A model generated the notes under the pieces. The model was not told where the DNA came from and did no database searches. It was given only the letters and a program-made list of their open reading frames with translations. A DNA stretch of 13,942 nt from JAFGHJ01 sp964534175. GTDB taxonomy: Bacteria > Hydrothermota > UBA3072. Below are positions 1 to 6,122 of this stretch, piece after piece; positions within the stretch are counted from its first letter, which is position 1; every line of letters starts with the position of its first letter. The DNA lies in contig CAZHNS010000038.1 in the NCBI GenBank assembly GCA_964534175.1, positions 1-13,942 on the forward strand, read 5' to 3'. Both the position numbers and the translations under genes were made by a program.

Positions 1-66
1 GAAAATCAAGCGACTTGTTTTTCCGCCCACCTTCGAACATGGTTCGCGATAGACACCCTTAATTAG
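1..66 (+). other. Window edge, possible 3' tail of an upstream gene
   Basis: Two plus-strand frames are open from the first base. One ends with TAG at 64-66 and one with TAG at 50-52; the latter reads KIKRLVFPPTFEHGSR before its stop. Either could be the end of a gene starting outside the window. The stretch also holds a small inverted repeat (CGAAC-ATG-GTTCG). There is too little sequence to identify anything. Neither tail resembles the C-terminus of MnmE, a common neighbour of mnmG. Confidence 0.2.
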
Positions 67-137
67 CCACAGATTAACACGGATTTCTATTTGTTGTTTT
101 TACTAATACCTAAGACCTAAGGCCTAAAACCTAAATC
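67..137 (+). repeat. Composite intergenic repeat, copy 1 (plus orientation)
   Basis: The copy begins with a two-unit 10-base array (CCACAGATTA / ACACGGATTT, 67-86). A T-rich spacer follows, then five exact 7-base units of the form CTAAnnC (starts at 103, 110, 117, 124, 131). The heptamer array ends four bases before the -35 box of the mnmG promoter. A looser 7-base rhythm (CACTCTT, GACTATT, CATACTT) may continue into the promoter. The same module order is seen in four other gaps of this window. Confidence 0.75.
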
Positions 138-141
138 ACTC

Positions 142-169
142 TTGACTATTCATACTTCTCTCCTAATAT
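142..169 (+). promoter_or_regulatory. Predicted sigma70-type promoter of mnmG operon
   Basis: TTGACT (142-147) is separated by 16 bases from TAATAT (164-169). The expected transcription start is near 176, only about 7 bases before the mnmG ATG at 183. No Shine-Dalgarno sequence fits in that leader. The two hexamers and the spacing are identical to those of the tRNA-Ser promoter at 7815-7842. In both, a CTAAnnC heptamer array ends four bases upstream of the -35 box. Confidence 0.65.
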
Positions 170-182
170 TAAACAGAAAAAC

Positions 183-2057
183 ATGGAAGCAAAAACAAAC
201 AAATTCGATGTAATAGTAGTAGGTGGAGGGCACGCGGGTATCGAAGCAGCTCTTGCTTCGGAGAGAAGAGGATTTTCTACTCTTTTACTCACGATAAGCC
301 CAGAACTCATAGGGCAGATGTCCTGCAATCCTTCAATGGGCGGAGGAGCAAAATCTCAGCTGATATTTGAAGTAGACGCCCTGGGAGGAGAAATCGCCTA
401 CAATACAGATAAAACCGGAATACAATTCAAAATGTTGAATGCAAAGAAGGGACCTGCGATATGGGCTCTCCGTGCTCAGTCAGATAGGAAAAACTACAGG
501 GAGACTATTGCAAAAGAAATAAAAAAAGAAGTAACTGTGAAAGAGGGAGAAGTCACAGAACTTATTCTAGAAGGGAAAAAAATAAGTGGAGTAAAGATAG
601 GTTCCGGAGAAGAATTCTTTTCAGACGCGGTTATTCTCACAACCGGAACTTTTCTCTCCGGACTTATTCACATTGGCCTGGAATCTTTTCCTTCCGGAAG
701 ACTCGGGGAACCTCCGTCCCTAGGGTTATCTGAATCTTTAAGAAATGCAGAACTCAAATTAGGACGTCTTAAGACCGGTACCTCAGCTAGGGCGGATATG
801 CAGACAATAGATCTTTCCAAAATGACCATTCAACCGGGAGACGAAAATCCTCTCAATTTTTCGTATAGAACAAAAGAATTTGATCCTCCAAATGTACCAT
901 GTTACCTTACCTGGACAAATGAGAACACGCATAATATAATCCGCCAAAACCTCAAATACTCCCCACTTGTACAGGGAAAAATAACAGGAATAGAACCACG
1001 TTATTGTCCATCTCTGGAAACAAAAGTTCTTAAATTTCCGAAAAAAACCCATCATCATGTTTTCATAGAACCTGACGGACTAGATACTTCTGAAGTGTAT
1101 TTAAACGGAGTATCTTCTTCCCTGCCTGAAAAAATACAGATACAATTCTTAAAAACTATCCCGGGTCTTGAAAATATAGAAATTTTTAAACCGGGATATG
1201 CAGTTGAATATGACTTCGTACCTCCGACACAACTCAAACATTCACTGGAAATAAAAAAAATAGAAGGACTTTTTTTAGCCGGACAGATAAACGGAACCTC
1301 TGGTTACGAAGAAGCAGCAGCCCAGGGAATAATGGCAGGAATAAACGCAACTCTCAAAATAGAAAAAAGAGAACCTTTAATTCTAAGAAGGGACGAAGCC
1401 TATATTGGAGTGCTGATAGACGATCTCGTTATTAAAGGAACGGAAGAACCATACCGGATGTTTACATCAAGAGCAGAACACCGTATATTGTTAAGGCAAG
1501 ATAACGCTGACTTTAGACTTACCGAGTACGGATACAAATTTAGGCTTTTAAGTAAAGAAAGATACGAAGAAATTGAGGAGAGAAGCAAAAAAGCCAGAGA
1601 AACCGAAGAAACACTTAAGAAAACATTTATTACCCCTAAAAATGCACCAGCAATTAAAAAACCCGTAAGCGCATTTAGCCTTGCGAAAAGGGCCGATTTC
1701 AACATTAACGACATAGAGAAAATATGCGGAATAAAAATCGATAAAAACATAAAAAAAACAGTAGAAATAAATATACGCTATGACGGATATATACAGCGGG
1801 CCAAAAGAAAAATAAAAGAATTGATGAAGATGGAAAATGTTCGAATTCCTCCCGGTACAAATTTTGCTGAAATACAGGGAATATGTACCGAAAGCATTGA
1901 GAAATTGAATAGTATTAGACCGGAAACCTTCGGTCAGGCCTCCAGAGTTTCAGGTGTCAAGCCTACAGATATGCAAGCTTTAATGTCTTATATATGCAGG
2001 AAAAAAGAATCTCAAAACACAAAAAGTCCTGCAAATAAGCAGAGAGTGAAGGGATAA
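183..2057 (+). CDS. mnmG: tRNA uridine-5-carboxymethylaminomethyl(34) synthesis enzyme MnmG (GidA)
   Basis: MnmG is the FAD- and NADH-dependent partner of the GTPase MnmE. Together they install the (carboxymethyl)aminomethyl group at C5 of wobble uridine 34 in a set of tRNAs, in the cytoplasm. The 624 residues match the usual length. Visible motifs are the Rossmann FAD loop GGGHAG (14-19), CNPSMGG with Cys48, GPAIWALRAQ (90-99), EPRYCPS with the second conserved cysteine Cys275, an AGQINGTSGYEEAA FAD motif, and a C-terminal helical MnmE-binding domain ending in a RPETFGQASRVSGV-type motif. The Cys48 loop reads CNPSMGGGAKSQ, where many bacteria have CNPAIGGIAKG. The ATG lies about 7 bases after the predicted transcription start and has no Shine-Dalgarno, so translation is probably nearly leaderless. 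The stop codon abuts the start of the prepilin peptidase gene. mnmE is not in this window. Confidence 0.96.
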   Translation: MEAKTNKFDVIVVGGGHAGIEAALASERRGFSTLLLTISPELIGQMSCNPSMGGGAKSQLIFEVDALGGEIAYNTDKTGIQFKMLNAKKGPAIWALRAQSDRKNYRETIAKEIKKEVTVKEGEVTELILEGKKISGVKIGSGEEFFSDAVILTTGTFLSGLIHIGLESFPSGRLGEPPSLGLSESLRNAELKLGRLKTGTSARADMQTIDLSKMTIQPGDENPLNFSYRTKEFDPPNVPCYLTWTNENTHNIIRQNLKYSPLVQGKITGIEPRYCPSLETKVLKFPKKTHHHVFIEPDGLDTSEVYLNGVSSSLPEKIQIQFLKTIPGLENIEIFKPGYAVEYDFVPPTQLKHSLEIKKIEGLFLAGQINGTSGYEEAAAQGIMAGINATLKIEKREPLILRRDEAYIGVLIDDLVIKGTEEPYRMFTSRAEHRILLRQDNADFRLTEYGYKFRLLSKERYEEIEERSKKARETEETLKKTFITPKNAPAIKKPVSAFSLAKRADFNINDIEKICGIKIDKNIKKTVEINIRYDGYIQRAKRKIKELMKMENVRIPPGTNFAEIQGICTESIEKLNSIRPETFGQASRVSGVKPTDMQALMSYICRKKESQNTKSPANKQRVKG

Positions 2058-2816
2058 ATGGTAGTTGTTTTAGGAATATTTATCTTTCTTCTGGGAGCCG
2101 TTATGGGGAGTTTTTTCAACGTAATCATATACCGTTTACCAGAAAATATTTCAATAATAAAACCTCCTTCTCATTGTCCGGGTTGCGGAGAAAAAATACA
2201 CTGGGAAGATAATATTCCAATCCTAAGTTATATTATTTTAAACGGAAAATGCCGGAACTGCGATTTTCATATTCCAATCAGATACCTCATAGTAGAAACA
2301 ATAAGCGCTTTTCTTTTCCTATTTTCATACCTTCGTTTCGGAATATCGCTCGAGTTATTCACTTTTCTTATCTTCATATCCTTACTCATTCCCATATCAT
2401 TCATTGACCTAAAAACAACACTTATTCCAGACTCGATTGCCATTCCGGGAATCATACTTGGCTTAGCTCTTTCAATATTTCGAGGATTAGTGTTAATATC
2501 CTTAATAGGTACGGTAGTAGGAGCAATTTTAGTATTAACAATAATTATGATAGGCAAAAGAGTCTATAAACAAGAAGTTATGGGAGATGGAGATATCAGA
2601 CTTGTCGCTATGATTGGGGCCTTTGTGGGATGGGCGGGAGTGCTACTCACCATAATGATAGGTTCTTTTTTGGGAGCCGTTTACGGCCTCATTCAAATAA
2701 AACGTGGAAAACTTACGATGAAATCGCAAGTACCATTTGGTCCTTACCTTGCAATAGGCGGTATCATCTCATTCCTTTACGGAAAATGGATAATAGTCCG
2801 TTTATTCCTGCCTTAA
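2058..2816 (+). CDS. Prepilin peptidase (type IV leader peptidase, A24 family)
   Basis: This is a polytopic inner-membrane aspartic protease. The family cleaves the leader of type IV prepilins or type II secretion pseudopilins and N-methylates the new terminus. The 252 residues are typical. The N-terminal domain has GSFFNVIIYRLP and a four-cysteine zinc site in two CxxC pairs (Cys40/43 and Cys65/68), as in the bifunctional PilD type. The catalytic aspartates are Asp117 (in FIDLKTTLIPD) and Asp179 in the GxGD motif (MGDGDIRL). Late motifs include VPFGPYLAIGG. Hydrophobic helices fill the rest. The ATG follows the mnmG TAA without a gap, and GAAGGG lies just upstream, so translation is probably coupled. 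No pilin, ATPase or secretin gene is in the window, so which pilus or secretion system it serves is unknown. Confidence 0.95.
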   Translation: MVVVLGIFIFLLGAVMGSFFNVIIYRLPENISIIKPPSHCPGCGEKIHWEDNIPILSYIILNGKCRNCDFHIPIRYLIVETISAFLFLFSYLRFGISLELFTFLIFISLLIPISFIDLKTTLIPDSIAIPGIILGLALSIFRGLVLISLIGTVVGAILVLTIIMIGKRVYKQEVMGDGDIRLVAMIGAFVGWAGVLLTIMIGSFLGAVYGLIQIKRGKLTMKSQVPFGPYLAIGGIISFLYGKWIIVRLFLP

Positions 2817-3328
2817 CAAAAGTATTCTTCGGCCTTATTTATAAAGATAGGGAAGGACTCGAATACCTCACCCATAAAATTAATCAGATAGATAAGATAG
2901 ATATCCAAAGTAACGAAATTCCATTCGACTTTACCGATTATTACAAAGATGAAATGGGCGAGTCCTTAAAAAGAAAATGGGTAGCAATCGATAAGATAAT
3001 ACCAGAAAATGGTTTGGTAGATTTAAAACATAAAGCAATAAGCTGGGAAGAAGAACGTACTTCCGAAGGTAAAAGAACTGTAAATTGCGATCCGGGAGGA
3101 ATATGCGACAACAGAGTTGTACTTGTAACCACAAAAAACTTTTCCCATAGAATATACCTCGGCAATGGAATATTCGGCGAAGTAACCTTGATTTACATTG
3201 GCGATAGATTTCAGCCACAAAAATGGACCTACCCCGATTATCAGAGTGATATTTTTCAAGGTTTCGCGAAAGAATGCAAGAAAAAGTTCCTGGAAACAAA
3301 AAATTTATTTAACCACGAAACACACTAA
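2786..3328 (+). CDS. DUF4416 family protein
   Basis: This 180-residue protein matches the DUF4416 family by eye: KVFFGLIY near the N-terminus, PFDFTDYYKDEMG, VNCDPGGICDNRVVLVTTKNFSHRIYLG split over a conserved core, EVTLIY and WTYPDYQS near the C-terminus. It has no signal peptide and no membrane segment, so it is probably cytoplasmic. The biochemical function of the family is not known to me. The frame is open further upstream, to 2630. I chose ATG 2786 because family similarity begins a few residues later and everything upstream is coded by the prepilin peptidase in another frame. With this start the gene overlaps the end of the prepilin peptidase gene by 31 bases and is the third gene of the mnmG operon. 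Confidence 0.85.
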   Translation: MDNSPFIPALTKVFFGLIYKDREGLEYLTHKINQIDKIDIQSNEIPFDFTDYYKDEMGESLKRKWVAIDKIIPENGLVDLKHKAISWEEERTSEGKRTVNCDPGGICDNRVVLVTTKNFSHRIYLGNGIFGEVTLIYIGDRFQPQKWTYPDYQSDIFQGFAKECKKKFLETKNLFNHETH

Positions 3329-3385
3329 ATAAACTAAATATTTTTTGTTTTTTTATTCTAACTCCTAACTTCCAACTACTGACTT
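3312..3385 (+). repeat. Composite intergenic repeat, copy 2 (plus orientation, degenerate)
   Basis: A CAC-rich start (CCACGAAACACACTAAAT) overlaps the last codons and stop of the DUF4416 gene. A T-rich spacer and four 7-base units follow (CTAACTC, CTAACTT, CCAACTA, CTGACTT; 3358-3385). The order matches the other copies, but the units are less regular. A further CACGAATAGCACAAATGAC-like stretch lies just downstream (about 3404-3422). Confidence 0.55.
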
Positions 3386-3437
3386 CTTTATTAACAACAA
3401 ATTTCACGAATAGCACAAATGACTCAAATAATTTATC

Positions 3438-3466
3438 TTGACACAGAACAGCATTTCTCTTATAAT
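3438..3466 (+). promoter_or_regulatory. Perfect consensus sigma70 promoter of the outer-membrane protein gene
   Basis: TTGACA (3438-3443), exactly 17 bases, then TATAAT (3461-3466) match the full consensus. The expected start of transcription is near 3473. That leaves a leader of about 14 bases holding the strong ribosome binding site AAAGGAGGG just before ATG 3487. This predicts high, largely constitutive expression. Confidence 0.85.
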
Positions 3467-3486
3467 CATTACCAAAAGGAGGGTAT

Positions 3487-4143
3487 ATGAAAAAGTTATT
3501 TCTGTTAATACTAGTTGTACTTTTTACCTACAGCATTGCTACAAACGCAGCAGGGATTTCATTAGGGTTAAAGGGTGGTTTGGCGATAGCAAATGCTTCC
3601 GGAGATTTTATAGATGACATGGCAGAAGAAATGGATGCAGATGTCGGTCCTAAAATGGGATTTTTAGGTGGTATTTTCGTGGATCTTGGTTTATCTGAAA
3701 ACTTCGGCATTCAACCCGAAATAATCTATATCTCAAAAGGCATAACGGCAACCGGCGTAGACGACGACGTAGAATTCACATCAACGGTTAATTTAACCTA
3801 TCTCGAAATACCGCTACTACTTAAACTTAAAATACCTGCAAGCCCTCAACTTGGATTCCAAATCTTGGCAGGCCCTACAATCGGTATGAACTTAACATCT
3901 AATGTGGTTATAGAGTCGGATGGAGTAATAGTAGAGGACGAAGACATTAAAGATGATATTAAATCCATGGACATGGGAGTATCTTTTGGCGCCGGAGTAG
4001 GCATTGGCATGGGTTCCGGAATGCTTACTTTAGACGGAAGATATACAATGGGTTTAATTTCTATTGCTGATGATACGGACGAAGAGGCAAAGAACAATTG
4101 TATAAGTATAATGGCGGGTTACGCTTTCAACCTAGGAAAATAA
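3487..4143 (+). CDS. Outer-membrane beta-barrel protein (porin-like, PorT/OMP_b-brl type)
   Basis: This 218-residue protein is predicted to be exported. It has a Sec signal peptide (MKK, then a hydrophobic stretch to about residue 20) with likely cleavage after the NAA near residues 20-22. The mature part alternates glycine-rich and hydrophobic strands: GISLGLKGGLAIANASG at the start, FGIQPEIIYISKG, VNLTYLEIPLLLKL, GFQILAGPTIGMNL, then GVSFGAGVGIGMGSG and a final strand GYAFNLGK. This is the look of small 8-stranded barrels of the outer-membrane beta-barrel protein family. The loops are rich in Asp and Glu, including DDMAEEMDADVG and the EDEDIKDDIK loop. It has its own consensus promoter, a strong ribosome binding site and a terminator, so it is an abundant single-gene unit. 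Whether it forms a pore or is a structural barrel cannot be told. Confidence 0.8.
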   Translation: MKKLFLLILVVLFTYSIATNAAGISLGLKGGLAIANASGDFIDDMAEEMDADVGPKMGFLGGIFVDLGLSENFGIQPEIIYISKGITATGVDDDVEFTSTVNLTYLEIPLLLKLKIPASPQLGFQILAGPTIGMNLTSNVVIESDGVIVEDEDIKDDIKSMDMGVSFGAGVGIGMGSGMLTLDGRYTMGLISIADDTDEEAKNNCISIMAGYAFNLGK

Positions 4144-4191
4144 CTTAAGATAATGTCGTCGATTTTTAACATATAATTTAATCTAATATTC

Positions 4192-4231
4192 GGGCATAGG
4201 AGTTTTAGATAATTTCTATGCCCAATTTTTT
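4192..4231 (+). terminator. Rho-independent terminator of the outer-membrane protein gene
   Basis: GGGCATAG (4192-4199) pairs perfectly with CTATGCCC (4216-4223). Three more G-U/A-U pairs can extend the stem inward. AA and six T residues (4226-4231) follow. It lies 48 bases after the stop of the barrel protein gene and before the next promoter. Confidence 0.85.
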
Positions 4232-4270
4232 GACTACAATATACTCATTCCTCTCTATTATTCGTATCCC

Positions 4271-4298
4271 TTGACAAATTTTATCAAAAAAGTAAATT
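4271..4298 (+). promoter_or_regulatory. Predicted promoter of the LpoA-like lipoprotein gene, leaderless
   Basis: TTGACA (4271-4276) is followed by 16 bases and TAAATT (4293-4298, 4 of 6 matches to TATAAT). Transcription starting 7 bases after the -10 box would begin at the A of the ATG at 4305. No Shine-Dalgarno sequence lies upstream of that ATG (the preceding bases are AAATTCAGCCC), which supports a leaderless mRNA. Confidence 0.55.
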
Positions 4299-4304
4299 CA
4301 GCCC

Positions 4305-5798
4305 ATGAAGAAATTAATTTTTGTACCAATATTATTCATATTGTTATACATAACCAACTGTGCCCCATCAATACAGCCTGCTTCAGAGGAAGAGACAAGC
4401 AAAATCTATGAAAATGCTATGAAGGCATACAGTGAACAGAATTATAAAGAAGCAAATGACTTATTTTTGGTGGTGGCGAAGAACAGTGAATCTCAAAAAC
4501 TAAGAGGCAATTCGTTGTTTTATCTTGGTGAAATCAACAAAGCAACAGAAAATTACGGAAAAGCTCTTATAAGTTATGCTGCTGCGAGTAAATATGGAAT
4601 AAAAACATCTGAAAACGTTAAAGAATTGGCAGCCCTTTCAGATTCGAAATCCCTGGAGAAAGCTATTCCTTACGCCAAAGAAGATCTTAAACCTTTCTTA
4701 TTATACACTCTTGCGAAAAAACTTCAGAGCGCAGGCAAAGAAAAAGATAGCTCTAAATATTTCGCAGAAATCGAAAAAAAATATCCGAACAGCGAATATG
4801 CAAGAAAAGCAAAATATATGTCTCGGAATAAAGGAAAAACCAGAGTGGGTGTGCTACTGCCTTTTACAGGCGTTTATAGCCAAACGGCAGAATCGGTTAA
4901 AAAAGGTATAGAAATTGGTTCAAGGGATAAATTTATTCCATTGTACGTCGACACAAGAGGGAATCCGGTTAAAAGTTATAAAGAAGCGGTCGATCTTATA
5001 AAAAGAGAAAAAATTTCCGGAATAGTCGGACCTCTCTTTTCGCGAAACAGTTTTGCAGTTGCCTGCCTTTGCGATTATGTGGAAATACCATTTATCTCAC
5101 CAACAGCAACAAAGGAGTTTATAGATTCCGCAGGAAGACAATGTTATATAATTAACAGAACAATAGAGCAACAAGCAAAAGCAATGGCAAATTATGCTGT
5201 TAAAGAACTTGGACTTAAAACTTTTTCGATTTTCTACCCGTACTCAGATTACGGAGAAACATTCGAGAAATTCTTCTCTGAGAAAGTAATAGAATTGGGG
5301 GGAAGAATAATAAACTCATTCTCTTATAAAGAAGGGAAAAGAGATTTTCAAGATGAACTGAATAGAATAAAAAAGAGCAATCCTGATGCCGTTTATATAC
5401 CCGCCACCACTCAAGACGTACCCGCTATTGCAAGTCAAATTAAATACCTCGGTATAAAATCGCAAATTCTTGGAGCAGATGAGTGGAAATCAAAAGAAAT
5501 ATTCAGACAACAAGTTGAAGCATCCTCCTTAGAAGGAATAATAATTTCTGAAAGTCCTTTCAACCCGACAGACGCGTTTTCAGAGGAATTTAATTTTATT
5601 CACAGAAAGGACCCTGATAGGTATGCCTGCCTAGGATACGATGCAGCTATACTTATGGGAAGTTTAATAGACAACCCAAGAGACAAAAGGAGATTAAAAG
5701 ATATCCAATTGACTGCCGGCTCTCTCGGCGCAGGAGATTCATACGAAGATGTTCATATATATATTATTAGCAGGGGCGATTTTAAACTGATAAAATAG
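4305..5798 (+). CDS. TPR and periplasmic-binding-protein lipoprotein (LpoA-like / leucine-binding fold)
   Basis: This 497-residue protein is predicted to be a lipoprotein. It has a signal peptide with Cys19 in YITNC; Asn at -1 is unusual for a lipobox. Residues about 30-170 form TPR-like helical repeats (AYSEQNYKEANDLF, LFYLGEINKATENYGKAL). From residue 179 (KTRVGVLLPFTGVYSQTAES) to the end it has the type I periplasmic-binding fold of branched-chain amino acid binding proteins, including GIVGPLFSRNS, PFISPTAT, GLKTFSIFYPYSDYGE, NPDAVYIPATTQD and GYDAAILMGSL. This TPR-plus-binding-fold layout is that of LpoA, the outer-membrane activator of penicillin-binding proteins. The same fold also serves in ABC-transport receptors, but no transporter genes are nearby. 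The role as a peptidoglycan synthesis activator is therefore inferred. It is followed after 16 bases by a small membrane protein gene. Confidence 0.8.
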   Translation: MKKLIFVPILFILLYITNCAPSIQPASEEETSKIYENAMKAYSEQNYKEANDLFLVVAKNSESQKLRGNSLFYLGEINKATENYGKALISYAAASKYGIKTSENVKELAALSDSKSLEKAIPYAKEDLKPFLLYTLAKKLQSAGKEKDSSKYFAEIEKKYPNSEYARKAKYMSRNKGKTRVGVLLPFTGVYSQTAESVKKGIEIGSRDKFIPLYVDTRGNPVKSYKEAVDLIKREKISGIVGPLFSRNSFAVACLCDYVEIPFISPTATKEFIDSAGRQCYIINRTIEQQAKAMANYAVKELGLKTFSIFYPYSDYGETFEKFFSEKVIELGGRIINSFSYKEGKRDFQDELNRIKKSNPDAVYIPATTQDVPAIASQIKYLGIKSQILGADEWKSKEIFRQQVEASSLEGIIISESPFNPTDAFSEEFNFIHRKDPDRYACLGYDAAILMGSLIDNPRDKRRLKDIQLTAGSLGAGDSYEDVHIYIISRGDFKLIK

Positions 5799-5814
5799 AA
5801 AACATGGAGGTACT

Positions 5815-6030
5815 TTGAAAGGAGATAGCAATAATAAACTCTACTGGGGAAAAACAAATTCAATTATTTTTGCTGTTGGAATATTAACTATAATATTGGG
5901 TTACATATTCCTGGCGAGAGAATCTCTAACTTTAGCTCCCATACTTTTAGTATTGGGATATGCCGTATTAATACCCATTTCTCTTGTCTATAAGGACTGG
6001 ATAAAAAAGAAGAAAAACAGTAAAGAGTGA
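5815..6030 (+). CDS. Small two-helix membrane protein (DUF3098-like)
   Basis: This is a 71-residue protein with a TTG start, chosen because GGAGG (5806-5810) lies 4 bases upstream and no better start exists. It has two hydrophobic helices (about 16-34 and 38-58) joined by a short turn, ending in a lysine-rich cytoplasmic-looking tail (KDWIKKKKNSKE). The N-terminal WGKTN followed by a helix with ILGYI, and the second helix with LLVLGYAVLIPI, resemble the small DUF3098 family. The match is by eye only. It lies 16 bases downstream of the LpoA-like gene and is probably co-transcribed with it. Its last codons lie only 2 bases from a heptamer repeat array. The function is unknown. Confidence 0.7.
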   Translation: MKGDSNNKLYWGKTNSIIFAVGILTIILGYIFLARESLTLAPILLVLGYAVLIPISLVYKDWIKKKKNSKE

Positions 6031-6031
6031 A

Positions 6032-6107
6032 AATCCAGGTTTTAGGTTTTAGTTTAAAAAACAAATAAGAATTTTATATCTGTGTTTATCTGCGTTAATC
6101 TGCGTCC
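6032..6107 (-). repeat. Composite intergenic repeat, copy 3 (minus orientation)
   Basis: Read on the minus strand, it has three 10-base units of the form nnACRCAGAT (GGACGCAGAT, TAACGCAGAT, AAACACAGAT; 6107-6078). A T-rich spacer follows, then the heptamers CTAAAAC, CTAAAAC and a degenerate CTGGATT (6052-6032). It fills the gap between two convergent genes, and no hairpin terminator is visible there. Just beyond the array, in the end of the small membrane protein gene, the minus strand reads CACTCTTTACT. Copy 1 has CACTCTTGACT at the same place. Confidence 0.65.
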
Positions 6108-6122
6108 TATTATCCTTGTACT

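Noticed and set aside
783..1058. Antisense open frames within mnmG, creD, the glycoside hydrolase and other genes
   Set aside because: They lack ribosome sites and family similarity and lie opposite well-supported coding sequence, so they are shadows of the real frames.
2630..2785. Longer N-terminus for the DUF4416 gene starting at 2630
   Set aside because: The upstream part lies wholly inside the prepilin peptidase catalytic and membrane coding sequence and looks like a frame shadow. DUF4416 similarity starts after 2786.
6031..6122. Terminator between the convergent small membrane protein and MEMO-AMMECR1 genes
   Set aside because: The gap is filled by repeat copy 3. No G/C-rich stem followed by T residues is seen on either strand.
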